Positions 26,987-35,837 of a stretch of DNA of 64,000 bases are shown here, piece by piece (within the stretch, counting starts at the first letter, position 1; every line of letters starts with the position of its first letter). The translations under genes were made by a program, and so were the position numbers. Origin of the DNA: Woeseiaceae bacterium (GTDB lineage Bacteria > Pseudomonadota > Gammaproteobacteria > Steroidobacterales > Woeseiaceae); contig JASJCM010000005.1 in the NCBI GenBank assembly GCA_030065985.1, forward strand, positions 39,539 to 103,538, in the 5' to 3' direction. The notes beneath the pieces are model-generated. The model made no database searches. It saw only the letters and a program-made list of their open reading frames with translations, and had not been told where the DNA came from.

Positions 26987-27451
26987 ATGAAAATAAGAAT
27001 ACTCGTACTTGGCTGCGCGGTAGTGGCTCTGACTTTTGCTGGTGGCGCACCCGCAAACGAGATCTACCGCTGGGTCGATGCCGAGGGCAACGTGCACTAC
27101 GGTGACCGTCCGAGCGGCGCCCCGACAGAACAGCGCCTGCAGCTGTCGTACGCGCGTACCGACGGTAGTGCCGTCGAGAAACGCGTTCAGGATCGCCTCG
27201 ATGCGAAAGCGGCGCGTGCCGAATCCGATGCCGAAGCCGAGAAGGCCGCGCAGGAAGCTGCCGAAGAGGCCGAGATCGCGGCCGAGCAGCAAAAGGCCTG
27301 TGAGTCTGCACGAGCACGCCTCGAGACCTACCGCTCGTCACGCCGTCTGTACAAAGCCGACGAGAACGGAGAACGTGTGTACCTCGATGACGAACAGCGC
27401 CAGGCCGCCAGCCGTCGAATCGAGGAGCAAATCGCCGAGTTCTGCAACTAG
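26987..27451 (+). CDS. DUF4124-domain secreted coiled-coil protein
   Basis: ATG 26987, after GGGGGA, gives a signal peptide (ILVLGCAVVALTFAGGAPA). The DUF4124 block EIYRWVDAEGNVHYGDRP follows immediately. An Ala/Glu-rich coiled coil (about 70-115) and a Cys-containing helix at the end complete 154 residues. DUF4124 domains are periplasmic and of unknown function. It carries its own terminator-flanked promoter region with a CRP-type site. A second DUF4124 protein is encoded at 50837. Confidence 0.87.
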   Translation: MKIRILVLGCAVVALTFAGGAPANEIYRWVDAEGNVHYGDRPSGAPTEQRLQLSYARTDGSAVEKRVQDRLDAKAARAESDAEAEKAAQEAAEEAEIAAEQQKACESARARLETYRSSRRLYKADENGERVYLDDEQRQAASRRIEEQIAEFCN

Positions 27452-27532
27452 GCGCTCCATAACCGGACCTGCACCCGAGCGGCGCGGGCTCGCGGGCGCT
27501 ACAATGCCCGCAGTTCGTGACGGAGCGCGCGC

Positions 27533-28597
27533 GTGACGGCTGCACCCGAGGCCCACAACGAAGACACCCAGGTTTACCTGCCGGACTTCTGCTCGGCAGG
27601 CACGCTGTTTATTGTCCTGCTCGTCGCCGAGCTGGTCGCTATCGTCCTCGCCCTCGCCGCGCACGAGCCGCAGAGCCAGTTCCTCCTCGAGCTTTCCAAG
27701 ACCTCGTTCTTCGTCCTCTGGCTGGCATTGCTCGGTACGGCCGTCATGTGTCAGCTGCGCTCGCGTCTCGAAAGCGCCGGCAAGCTGCGGGCGTTCATCA
27801 TCAGCTTCGTCGTACTGGAGATTCTCTGTCTCGTCGTTGCCGAAGGTGCCTGGCAGCTGACCATGCGATTCGGCGGCGCGGGCATCATCGATGACTCGCA
27901 CTCCGAGTTCCTGCTGCGGACGTTTGCGATCAGCTCAATCATCATCGCGCTGGCGATGCGCTACCTGTATGTCTCGAGCGAGTGGCGTCGCAGTATCGTT
28001 CTCGAAGCACAGGCGCGCATCAGCGCATTACAGGCGCTGATCCGTCCGCACTTCCTGTTCAACAGCATGAACACCATCGCGTCGCTGACACGCACCGACC
28101 CGCGCCAGGCCGAGGAGGCCGTTGAGGATCTGTCCGATCTGCTGCGCGCCAGCCTCTCGAGCACGGGCAACCGCTCGAGCCTCAAGCAGGAACTTGAAGT
28201 CGCGGCAATCTACCAGCGCATCGAGAAATTGCGGCTCGGGGATCGGCTCAGAATTCGTTGGGACGTGGGCGATCTGCCAATGCGTTCACGCATTCCGAGC
28301 CTTACGATCCAGCCCCTGATCGAGAACGCCATCTATCACGGCATCGAATTGCTGCCGGACGGTGGCGAGGTCGAAGTCAGCGGCAAGCGCGACGGCAAGA
28401 ATCTCGTCATCACGGTCAGCAACCCGGTCGCCCCCGGCAAGGAGCGCAGCAGCGAGGGCAACAAGATGGCGATGGCTAATATTCGCCAGCGCTTTGAGCT
28501 TGCTTACGGCAGCCGTGGCAAGGTGGATGTCGACGACAGCGACGATCGTTTCACTGTGACGCTCCGCTTCCCGGCCGCGGAGGAAGAAGCGTCGTGA
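27533..28597 (+). CDS. algZ: LytS/AlgZ-type sensor histidine kinase
   Basis: GTG 27533. Several N-terminal transmembrane helices (to about residue 145) precede a His-kinase domain with the phospho-His in RPHFLFNSMNTI, the N-box LIENAIYHGIE and the G-box GNKMAMANIRQRFEL. This is the HPK8-like family of AlgZ/FimS and LytS. The next gene (algR type) overlaps its stop, and the hem genes follow, the same order as Pseudomonas algZ-algR-hemC-hemD. The partner is certainly the adjacent regulator; the target genes are unknown here. Confidence 0.9.
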   Translation: MTAAPEAHNEDTQVYLPDFCSAGTLFIVLLVAELVAIVLALAAHEPQSQFLLELSKTSFFVLWLALLGTAVMCQLRSRLESAGKLRAFIISFVVLEILCLVVAEGAWQLTMRFGGAGIIDDSHSEFLLRTFAISSIIIALAMRYLYVSSEWRRSIVLEAQARISALQALIRPHFLFNSMNTIASLTRTDPRQAEEAVEDLSDLLRASLSSTGNRSSLKQELEVAAIYQRIEKLRLGDRLRIRWDVGDLPMRSRIPSLTIQPLIENAIYHGIELLPDGGEVEVSGKRDGKNLVITVSNPVAPGKERSSEGNKMAMANIRQRFELAYGSRGKVDVDDSDDRFTVTLRFPAAEEEAS

Positions 28598-29334
28598 AGA
28601 TCCTGATTGTCGACGACGAAAAGCCCGCACGCGATCGACTCGCACAAATTCTGGCTGACGAGGATGGCTTCGAGGTCGTTGGCGAGGCCGGCAATGGGGA
28701 CGAGGCGCTGCAGCGCACTGCTAAGCTCGGCCCCGACATTGTGCTGCTGGACATTCGCATGCCGGGTCTTGGGGGCATCGAAACCGCGCACCATCTCAAT
28801 GAGCTGCCGCGCCCGCCCGCCGTTGTCTTCACGACCGCCTACGATGAGTACGCAATCGACGCGTTTGAGGCGCGGGCCATCGGCTACGTGCTCAAGCCCG
28901 TGCGTCGCTCGAGACTGGTCAGCGCGCTCGAACAGGCGTCCCGCCTGGCCGCGGCCGGCCTTGGCGAGGCCGCCGCCGCACTGGACGCACAGCGCAAGCA
29001 TGTGTGCGCCCTCGTACAGGGTGAACTCAAGCTCATCCCGGTAGCGGAGGTGACCAGTTTCCGAGCCGACCAGAAATACGTCTGCGTGACCCATGACAAA
29101 GGCGAGGACCTGATCGACGACTCGCTCAAGTCGCTCGAATCGGAATTCGGCGACCGCTTCGTGCGTGTCCACCGGAGCGCACTCGTCGCTGTGGACCGGA
29201 TCGATCGCATCGAACGCAACGCCGAGGGCAAACACCGCGTAGTCCTCAGAAACGGCTCGCAAGTCGAGGACAAAGACCTGATAATCAGTCGCCGGCATGT
29301 CGCCGAGGTCAAGAGACGCCTTAGAGAGTCGTGA
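28594..29334 (+). CDS. algR: AlgR-type LytTR response regulator
   Basis: GTG 28594 overlaps the kinase stop by 4 bp. The receiver domain (about 1-120) has the acidic pair in IVDDEKPARD, the phospho-Asp in IVLLDIRMPG and Lys in YVLKPV. A linker and C-terminal LytTR DNA-binding domain follow (about 140-245: VTSFRADQKYVCVTHDKG, FVRVHRSALVAVDRI). In Pseudomonas AlgR controls alginate, twitching and virulence genes; targets cannot be inferred here. hemC starts within its stop codon region (4-bp overlap). Confidence 0.9.
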   Translation: MKILIVDDEKPARDRLAQILADEDGFEVVGEAGNGDEALQRTAKLGPDIVLLDIRMPGLGGIETAHHLNELPRPPAVVFTTAYDEYAIDAFEARAIGYVLKPVRRSRLVSALEQASRLAAAGLGEAAAALDAQRKHVCALVQGELKLIPVAEVTSFRADQKYVCVTHDKGEDLIDDSLKSLESEFGDRFVRVHRSALVAVDRIDRIERNAEGKHRVVLRNGSQVEDKDLIISRRHVAEVKRRLRES

Positions 29335-30254
29335 AAGTCCGCATCGCCACCCGCAAGTCCGCCCTCGCCCTGTGGCAGGCCGAGCACGTTGCTGACCGCC
29401 TCAGGGCAATACCCGAAGTCAGCGAGGTTGAGCTCCTGCCGATGTCGACCAAGGGGGACGAAATTCTCGACCGCAGCTTGCAGAAGATCGGCGGCAAAGG
29501 ACTGTTCATCAAGGAGCTGGAGGTCGCGATGCAACGCGGTGATGCCGACATCGCCGTGCATTCGATGAAAGACGTCCCGGCCGAAATGCCCGACGGATTC
29601 TGCCTCGCCAGCACGCTGGAGCGTGCCAATCCTGCCGACGCACTTGTCTCGCGTAATCACGTTGCGTTTTCGGATCTGCCGAACGGCGCACGCATCGGCA
29701 GCTCAAGCCTGCGGCGCCAGGCGCAGCTCCGCATGCTGCGACCTGATCTTCTCATCGAGCCGCTGCGAGGCAACGTCAATACTCGCCTCGCCAAACTCGA
29801 AGCGGGCGAGTTCGATGCGATCATCCTGGCCGCGGTCGGTTTGCAACGCCTCGAGCTCGACGGACACATTACCGAGCAGTTCACGACGAAGCAGATGCTG
29901 CCCGCGACAGCCCAGGGCGTGCTCGGCATCGAATGCCTTGAAGAGCGCAATGACCTTCGTGCGCTGCTCGCGCAACTCAATCACGCGCAGACTGTGCAAA
30001 CGACGACCGCGGAACGCACCGTCGCACGCGGCCTGCAGGCCAGCTGTCAGTCACCCGTGGCAACGTTTGCCGAGATTGATGCCGGTGAACTGCGGATTCG
30101 CGGCCTTGCCGCAATGCCGGACGGCAGTGAGTCGATTCGAAATTCGATTCAGGGCGCACCCGAAGACGCAGCCTCACTCGGTAATCAGCTGGCGCAGCGC
30201 ATGCTTGCAGACGGGGCGGGCGAGCTGCTGGAAAGGGCTGCGGCCAGTGGCTGA
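29331..30254 (+). CDS. hemC: Porphobilinogen deaminase (hydroxymethylbilane synthase)
   Basis: GTG 29331 overlaps the algR stop. 307 residues with RIATRKSALALWQAEHV at the N-terminus, the substrate-binding GIECLEERND region, and the dipyrromethane-cofactor Cys in LQASCQSPVA (about residue 239). It polymerises four porphobilinogen molecules to the linear tetrapyrrole used by HemD. First of four contiguous heme genes. Confidence 0.96.
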   Translation: MKVRIATRKSALALWQAEHVADRLRAIPEVSEVELLPMSTKGDEILDRSLQKIGGKGLFIKELEVAMQRGDADIAVHSMKDVPAEMPDGFCLASTLERANPADALVSRNHVAFSDLPNGARIGSSSLRRQAQLRMLRPDLLIEPLRGNVNTRLAKLEAGEFDAIILAAVGLQRLELDGHITEQFTTKQMLPATAQGVLGIECLEERNDLRALLAQLNHAQTVQTTTAERTVARGLQASCQSPVATFAEIDAGELRIRGLAAMPDGSESIRNSIQGAPEDAASLGNQLAQRMLADGAGELLERAAASG

Positions 30255-31026
30255 GGGACCGCTGGCAGGAACCGGCGTCCTCGTCACACGCCCGCGCACC
30301 CAGGCGACCGAACTCGTCGAAGCGATTGAGCAACAGGGCGGACAGGCCTTTTGCTTCCCGGTCATGGAGATCGTCGGCAACGAACCGCGAGTCATTCGCG
30401 AGAATGCTGCTGCGCAGGCGACACCAGACATTGTGATCTTCATCAGCCGCAACGCCGTCGAACACGGCATTCGGTACACGGAGGGTGCACTCATCGCGGT
30501 GATTGGCCCGGCGACAGCGGGGGCAGTCCAGGCCGCCGGCCGAGTTGTCGATATAGAGCCGTCAGGTGGTTATGACAGTGAGCATTTGCTCGCCGAGGCA
30601 CAGCTTCAGGAAGTTTCCGGCAAACACATTCGCATCATTCGCGGGTCGCAAGGCCGCGAGCTGCTGGCGGAGGCGCTTCGCGCGCGGGGCGCAACCGTTG
30701 ACTACCTCTCCGTCTATGAGCGCCGACTTCCCGACGTCGACCTCGACACGCTCGCAGAGCTCGAGCGTCGCTGGCGTAAAGGCGCCATCAATGTCATTAC
30801 GGTCATGAGCGTTGAGTCGCTCAGCAACCTGATCAGAATCCTGCCCGAATGGTGTGCCGCGCAAGTGGCAACAACCCCACTGGTGACGCCCTCGGGTCGT
30901 GTGTTAAAAGAAACGCTGGACCGCTACCCGGCCTCCCGGCCAGCGCTCGCCGCGGGACCCGGCGCGGACGACATGGTCCAGGCCATCATCGCGTTGCACA
31001 GCACCGACTCCGGAACAGCACCATGA
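30247..31026 (+). CDS. hemD: Uroporphyrinogen-III synthase
   Basis: GTG 30247 overlaps the end of hemC by 8 bp; a longer upstream frame is antiparallel-coding noise from hemC. The two-domain HemD fold is recognisable from GVLVTRPRTQATELVEAIEQ, IVIFISRNAVEHG, IIRGSQGRELLAEALR and the end block AAGPGADDMVQAI. It cyclises hydroxymethylbilane with inversion of ring D. Its stop overlaps the hemX ATG (ATGA). Confidence 0.92.
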   Translation: MAEGPLAGTGVLVTRPRTQATELVEAIEQQGGQAFCFPVMEIVGNEPRVIRENAAAQATPDIVIFISRNAVEHGIRYTEGALIAVIGPATAGAVQAAGRVVDIEPSGGYDSEHLLAEAQLQEVSGKHIRIIRGSQGRELLAEALRARGATVDYLSVYERRLPDVDLDTLAELERRWRKGAINVITVMSVESLSNLIRILPEWCAAQVATTPLVTPSGRVLKETLDRYPASRPALAAGPGADDMVQAIIALHSTDSGTAP

Positions 31027-32246
31027 GCGACAAAGACAAGGAACAGGAACCTCTCGCAACTGAAGAGGAGTCCGCACTTGCGGACGAGCCCGCGGAGGAG
31101 ACACCAGACGAGGCTGTCGAGGAACCTGTTGACGAACCTGTCCAGGAAACCGCAGACGAGCCTGAAGCAGACAAGCCGGCCGTTGAGCCACCCGCAAAAC
31201 CACCTCGGCAGCGATCGGGCAACCCCGTTGCGTGGCTGGCATTTCTTGCGGCAATCATCGCGCTCGCCGCGGCGGGCTATGTTGCGTGGAACGATTGGCG
31301 TACGCCTGCCGACACTGGCATCGATGACGAACTTGCTCGCGTCGAGAGCCGGCTCGAAGCGCTCGTGCAAGAGCGCTACGACGAAGTTGATAATCGATTG
31401 ACTGGGCTCGCAAGCCAGGATTCGGGCGTAGACGCAGAGCTTGCGGCGCTGCGGCAGGATATCGATGAACGCATTCGTCTGCTCAGTTCGCTGCCGGCCC
31501 GCATTTCAACGCTCGAGAGCTCGGTTGCCTCGCTCGCCGGTGTCTCTGAAGGCGCGCGCGATGCCTGGGTCATCGCCGAATCCGAGTACTACATGCAGAT
31601 TGCCAACGCGCAACTGCAACTCGCGAACAATCCGCACCTTGCCGCGCTTGCACTGAAGCTGGCCGATGAGCGCATCGTGCAGCTCGCCAACCCGGCGCTG
31701 ACGGACGTCAGGCGCGCGATTTCCGACGAACTCGCGGCGCTAGAGATCATGGAGCGACCCGATATAGAGGGTGCGACACTGACGCTGGCAAGCCTGGCTC
31801 GCGTCGTCGAGTCGCTACCGCTCGCAAGCGCCGCTGATGACGAGCCGGAACCTGAGATTGACCCCGAACTCAGTGGACCCGGTCGCGCCTGGGCCTCGGT
31901 CAAGAGCGCGATGTCGGGACTCGTCAAGGTAACGCCGCCCGAGCGCGCCAAGCTGGTGCAGCTGTCGCCCGATGCCGAGTTCTTCCTGCGTAACAACATT
32001 GCGCTGCAGCTACAGTCTGCGCGGCTCGCTTTGCTGCGCGGCGAACAGGCGATCTTCGAGCAGACCCTCGACGACACGAGTGCGCTGCTGAACGACTACT
32101 TCGATACCGACAGCACCGCCGTCCAGGGCGCGCTGACCACCATCGGCGAAATCCGGCAGTACGTCTTCACGACCGATGTGCCGGATATCTCCGAGTCGCT
32201 GCGGCTCCTGCGCCAGTTCCGTACGCTGAACGAGAACGCGCAGTGA
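31023..32246 (+). CDS. hemX: HemX, uroporphyrinogen-III C-methyltransferase-like membrane protein
   Basis: ATG 31023 overlaps the hemD stop. An acidic Glu/Pro-rich N-terminus (about 1-70) leads to one transmembrane helix (WLAFLAAIIALAAAGYVAW), then a periplasmic helical and coiled-coil domain with the family blocks EYYMQIANAQLQL and FFLRNNIALQLQSARLALL. HemX lacks a methyltransferase active site despite its database name; its role in heme synthesis is unproven. The gene order hemC-D-X-Y is conserved in gammaproteobacteria. Confidence 0.9.
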   Translation: MSDKDKEQEPLATEEESALADEPAEETPDEAVEEPVDEPVQETADEPEADKPAVEPPAKPPRQRSGNPVAWLAFLAAIIALAAAGYVAWNDWRTPADTGIDDELARVESRLEALVQERYDEVDNRLTGLASQDSGVDAELAALRQDIDERIRLLSSLPARISTLESSVASLAGVSEGARDAWVIAESEYYMQIANAQLQLANNPHLAALALKLADERIVQLANPALTDVRRAISDELAALEIMERPDIEGATLTLASLARVVESLPLASAADDEPEPEIDPELSGPGRAWASVKSAMSGLVKVTPPERAKLVQLSPDAEFFLRNNIALQLQSARLALLRGEQAIFEQTLDDTSALLNDYFDTDSTAVQGALTTIGEIRQYVFTTDVPDISESLRLLRQFRTLNENAQ

Positions 32247-33439
32247 AATTCGGCATCATCGTCGTCGTTGTCCTGTTTCTGAGTGCATTCGGCGCACACT
32301 TCCTGCTTGCCGATCCGGGCTATGTCGTCATCAACATCCGCGGCTACGTCGTCGAGATGTCGGTACCGGTACTGGTTGGCTTTGCGGTGCTCTTGCTGAT
32401 CACCGCCTGGCTGATTCGCAAGATCATCGTCGCGCCGCGCCGCCTTGGCGAGGCCGCGGGCCGCTATCGCTCGGCGCGTTCCGGACAGAAACTGACGAAA
32501 GGCATGATTGCGGTTGCCGAAGGCAACTTCGCGCGCGGCGAAAAGATGCTGGCCCGTGCGGCCAGCACCAGCGACTCTCCGCTGTTCAATTACCTGCAGG
32601 CTGCGCGCGCCGCGCACCTGCAGGGCCGCGACGAACGGCGGGATGAATGGCTGCGCCTCGCCTACGCCGAGACGCCCGAAGCCTCCAACGCGGTTTTGTT
32701 GACGCAAGCCGAGTTCCAGCTCGACCGCGGCCAGCATGAACAGGCGCTCGCGACGCTGCGGCGTCTCGAGGAGGACTCCAGGAACCATGCGCATGCGCTC
32801 GCGCTGATGGGTCGGCTGTACTTCCGCCTCGAGGACTGGAGCACTCTCAGTGAGCTGCTGCCACGTCTGCGTAAGAACACGAACCTGCCACCGGAGACGC
32901 TCGACAAATGGTCGATACGCGTACATGCCGAAGCGCTCGATACGGCAGCCGATGTCGAGGTCCTGGACCAGGCCTGGAAGTCCGTCGCAAGAAAACTCAA
33001 GGGTGATATTGGTCTGCTCGAATCCTACTACCGTGGACTCATGCGCAACGGCGCGCATGACCGGGCCGAGAAAGAACTTGCCGCGGCGCTGCGCACCAGC
33101 TGGCGAGGCCCACTCGTCACGTTATTCGGTCTGGTCGAGGCAACCGACACAACGAAACAGCTCAAGCGTGCCGAAGGCTGGCTCAAGAACCACGGCGAGG
33201 ACCCCGACCTGCTCCTCGCCGCCGCGCGCCTGTGCCTGCGCAACGAACTCTGGGGCAAAGCCCGTAGCTATCTTGAAACGGTGATCAGCATGCGGCCAAC
33301 GCCGGAAGCCTACCGCGAGTACGGCAGTCTGCTCACCGAGATGGGCGAGGCGGATGCCGCGGCCGATGCGTATCGCGATGGACTCGGCATGGTAGCCGGC
33401 GAGCCGCTGCCGGCCATCCCGCACATCGACAAGGACTAG
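32243..33439 (+). CDS. hemY: HemY, heme biosynthesis-associated TPR protein
   Basis: GTG 32243 overlaps the hemX stop. Two N-terminal transmembrane helices (IIVVVLFLSAFGAHFLLA and VPVLVGFAVLLLITAWLI) are followed by a TPR domain (about 90-390). The spacing block FARGEKMLARAA and the repeated helices are typical of enterobacterial-type HemY, which is not the protoporphyrinogen oxidase of the same name in Bacillus. Likely role: membrane scaffold for late heme synthesis. Confidence 0.92.
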   Translation: MKFGIIVVVVLFLSAFGAHFLLADPGYVVINIRGYVVEMSVPVLVGFAVLLLITAWLIRKIIVAPRRLGEAAGRYRSARSGQKLTKGMIAVAEGNFARGEKMLARAASTSDSPLFNYLQAARAAHLQGRDERRDEWLRLAYAETPEASNAVLLTQAEFQLDRGQHEQALATLRRLEEDSRNHAHALALMGRLYFRLEDWSTLSELLPRLRKNTNLPPETLDKWSIRVHAEALDTAADVEVLDQAWKSVARKLKGDIGLLESYYRGLMRNGAHDRAEKELAAALRTSWRGPLVTLFGLVEATDTTKQLKRAEGWLKNHGEDPDLLLAAARLCLRNELWGKARSYLETVISMRPTPEAYREYGSLLTEMGEADAAADAYRDGLGMVAGEPLPAIPHIDKD

Positions 33440-33442
33440 TCG

Positions 33443-34282
33443 ATGCTGACCGTTGTCGCCGGCACCGGCTACACCGGCAGTCGAATCCTCGAACGTCTCC
33501 CCGCGGATGACGTCATCGGGCTCAGTCGGACCGGGATCGGAACCGCACGCTCGTTTCACTTGATCGATTTCGACACGGTCGACGCACTCCCGCTCGACTT
33601 CGCCCGGTCCTTTGCGGTCATTTACACAGTGCCGCCAGGCGGCGATGACGATTCGCGTCTGCAGGGCTTTCTCGATCGGCTGACAGCCGCACCGCGTCGT
33701 TTCGTATACCTGAGCACGACCGGCGTGTATGGCGATTGTGGCGGAGCGGTGGTCGATGAGGACACGCCTGTCAACCCGGGCAGCCGGCTGTCGAAACCGC
33801 GTGTCGCGGCTGAAAACCGACTGCGTGACTGGGCTATCGCGAACGATTGCGACCTCGTGGTGCTGAGAGTCCCCGGAATTTACGGGCCGGGACGCCTCGG
33901 GCTGGAGCGCATCCGCGACGGGGCGCCAGTGCTCCAGGAATGCGACGCCAACCCGGGCAACCGGATTCACGTCGATGATCTTGCCAGCTGCTGCATTGCA
34001 GCGCTAAATACTGACGTCCCGGCCGGCATTTACAACGTGGGCGATGGCGATCACCGCTCATCGACCTGGTTTACGAGCGAGGTTGCAAGACAGGCCGACC
34101 TGCCAATGCCACCGAGGATCAGTCGCGAGCAGGCAGCGAAAGAGTTTTCGCCGATGCGCCTGGCCTTTCTCGCTTCATCACGCGTCGTCGATACGACGCG
34201 CATGCGGCAAATCCTCGGCGTGACGCCGAAGTTCGGGGATCCAGTCGAGGGAATCCGGGCTTCGCTGAGTTCAGAGGACTAG
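33443..34282 (+). CDS. NAD(P)-dependent epimerase/dehydratase (extended SDR, YeeZ-like)
   Basis: A 279-residue Rossmann protein. Its N-terminus VVAGTGYTGSRILERL is a GxGxxG fingerprint; STTGVYGD is the Ser/Tyr region, with NRIHVDDLASCCIAAL later. The catalytic pattern Y-x3-K is not clean, as in YeeZ relatives. The substrate is unknown. It follows hemY by 3 bp, so it may be cotranscribed with the heme genes. Its stop and the convergent ParA stop share CTAG at 34279-34282. Confidence 0.85.
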   Translation: MLTVVAGTGYTGSRILERLPADDVIGLSRTGIGTARSFHLIDFDTVDALPLDFARSFAVIYTVPPGGDDDSRLQGFLDRLTAAPRRFVYLSTTGVYGDCGGAVVDEDTPVNPGSRLSKPRVAAENRLRDWAIANDCDLVVLRVPGIYGPGRLGLERIRDGAPVLQECDANPGNRIHVDDLASCCIAALNTDVPAGIYNVGDGDHRSSTWFTSEVARQADLPMPPRISREQAAKEFSPMRLAFLASSRVVDTTRMRQILGVTPKFGDPVEGIRASLSSED

Positions 34283-34917
34283 GGCTGAGAGCGCTTGCTG
34301 CGCAGCCAGGCCGTCAGCGGCTCCCATTCGTCCCAGTCAGGCCACGCCAGGTATTCGGGCAGCTCGAAGATACCGAGACCACGCGTGTAGGCACGCACGT
34401 AATTCTGCGCCTCGCGCAGAGCGGCGATATACGGCGCTCGGGCCTTGGTCAGATACTCATCCAGATCGTCAAAGATCAGCGTGTTGTCACGCACACGATT
34501 GGCCACGAGGCCAAACTTCGCTTGCTTGCGCTCGATCTTGCCGACGTTTCGCAGCTCATCGAGGAACGTCGTCGTCGCCTGCATGTCGATCGTTGATGGG
34601 AGTACCGGTACGAGGATCGTTTCGGCATGGCGAACGAGATCTGTCAGCTCTTTGCCGTGGGACCGCGCGGGTGCATCGATAACGCAAATATCGGCATTGC
34701 GCGGACAATGCCGCAGACCATCCTCAAAGCCTGCGACAGCGTGAATTGTGGGGCGATTTTCCGGGCGGCGGTCCAGCCAGTCGAGACTCGACCGCTGCGG
34801 GTCGTAGTCGGCCAGAGCAACATTGGCGCCTTCGTTGGCAAAGTAGGATGCGATATTGGTTGCCAGCGTGCTCTTGCCGCAGCCACCCTTCGCGTTCATA
34901 ACCATTATGTGCCGCAT
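34279..34917 (-). CDS. Orphan ParA-family ATPase
   Basis: The start at 34917 (after GGAGAGG) gives 212 residues beginning MRHIMVMNAKGGCGKSTLAT, a deviant Walker A motif with the signature Lys. The rest shows the ParA/MinD layout: VALADYDPQRSSLDWLDRR, VIDAPARSHG (Walker B region) and VLPSTIDMQATTTFL. There is no ParB gene nearby, so it is not a classical plasmid or chromosome partition pair. ParA orphans often position other cargo such as chemoreceptors, carboxysomes or flagella; the cargo here is unknown. It is divergent from dapF. Confidence 0.88.
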   Translation of the reverse strand: MRHIMVMNAKGGCGKSTLATNIASYFANEGANVALADYDPQRSSLDWLDRRPENRPTIHAVAGFEDGLRHCPRNADICVIDAPARSHGKELTDLVRHAETILVPVLPSTIDMQATTTFLDELRNVGKIERKQAKFGLVANRVRDNTLIFDDLDEYLTKARAPYIAALREAQNYVRAYTRGLGIFELPEYLAWPDWDEWEPLTAWLRSKRSQP

Positions 34918-35006
34918 TATCCTCTCCGGGGCAGTATTGTTGGTTTGGTTATCGGTCGACCGGTAACGGGATTTATGTAAACTACAGACGCAAACCGCAA
35001 AAGTCC

Positions 35007-35837
35007 ATGAAAGTTCGCTACACGAAAATGCACGGCACGGGTAACCAGATTCTCGTTGTCGATCAGCGCGAAACCGACGCTTTACCACCCGGTTTGGATC
35101 GCCTGAAAGAGCTCGGCGATGACGCGACCGGACCGGGCTTCGACCAGTTGATGTGGTTAACGAAAAGTGCCGATCCCGCGCTGGCGGCGAGCTACAGAAT
35201 CTTCAATGCGGATGGCTCCGAGGTGGAACAGTGCGGCAACGGTGTGCGCTGCGTTGCGAGTTATCTCGCCAATCAGCCCGGCCACCCGCTCGAATTCACT
35301 CTGCAAAGCCCGGCAGGGCCGATCGACGCACGCGTCGATGACGATGGCCTTGTTGCCGTCAGCATGGGCGCCCCTGAATTTGACCCCGCCGCTATCCCGT
35401 TTGTCGCCGGCCACCGTGCCGACCGCTATGAACTCGACGTGGACGGCCTGAGCTACGACGTATCGGCCGTATCCATGGGTAACCCGCACTGTGTGCTCCT
35501 GGTTGATGACGTCGACACAGCGCCAGTCGAAACGCTCGGGCCGCATATCGAGACACACCCGCGATTTCCAGAGAAAGCCAACGTCGGCTTCATGCGCATT
35601 ACGGGTCGTGACAGTATCGACCTGCGCGTCTTCGAACGCGGCGTCGGTGAGACGGCCGCCTGCGGCACAGGGGCCTGTGCTGCCGTCGTGGTCGGACAAC
35701 GTCTGGGCCTGCTCGATGATACGGTCGACGTGAGTCTGCCGGGTGGCCAACTCGTGGTAAGCTGGCGCGGAGGTTCGGAGCCTGTCTGGCTCACGGGGAA
35801 CGCGGAAACAATTTCTGAAGGATTCATGGACTTATGA
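35007..35837 (+). CDS. dapF: Diaminopimelate epimerase
   Basis: 276 residues with the two catalytic cysteines: Cys76 in QCGNGVRC and Cys219 in ETAACGTGAC. The N-terminal KMHGTGNQILVVD loop is intact. The enzyme converts LL- to meso-diaminopimelate for lysine and peptidoglycan. ATGA overlap with the DUF484 gene starts the conserved dapF-DUF484-xerC order. Confidence 0.96.
   Translation: MKVRYTKMHGTGNQILVVDQRETDALPPGLDRLKELGDDATGPGFDQLMWLTKSADPALAASYRIFNADGSEVEQCGNGVRCVASYLANQPGHPLEFTLQSPAGPIDARVDDDGLVAVSMGAPEFDPAAIPFVAGHRADRYELDVDGLSYDVSAVSMGNPHCVLLVDDVDTAPVETLGPHIETHPRFPEKANVGFMRITGRDSIDLRVFERGVGETAACGTGACAAVVVGQRLGLLDDTVDVSLPGGQLVVSWRGGSEPVWLTGNAETISEGFMDL

Noticed and set aside
30849..31022. 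In-frame extension upstream of hemX
   Set aside because: It overlaps hemD fully; the ATGA junction at 31023 and the acidic N-terminus are typical for HemX.
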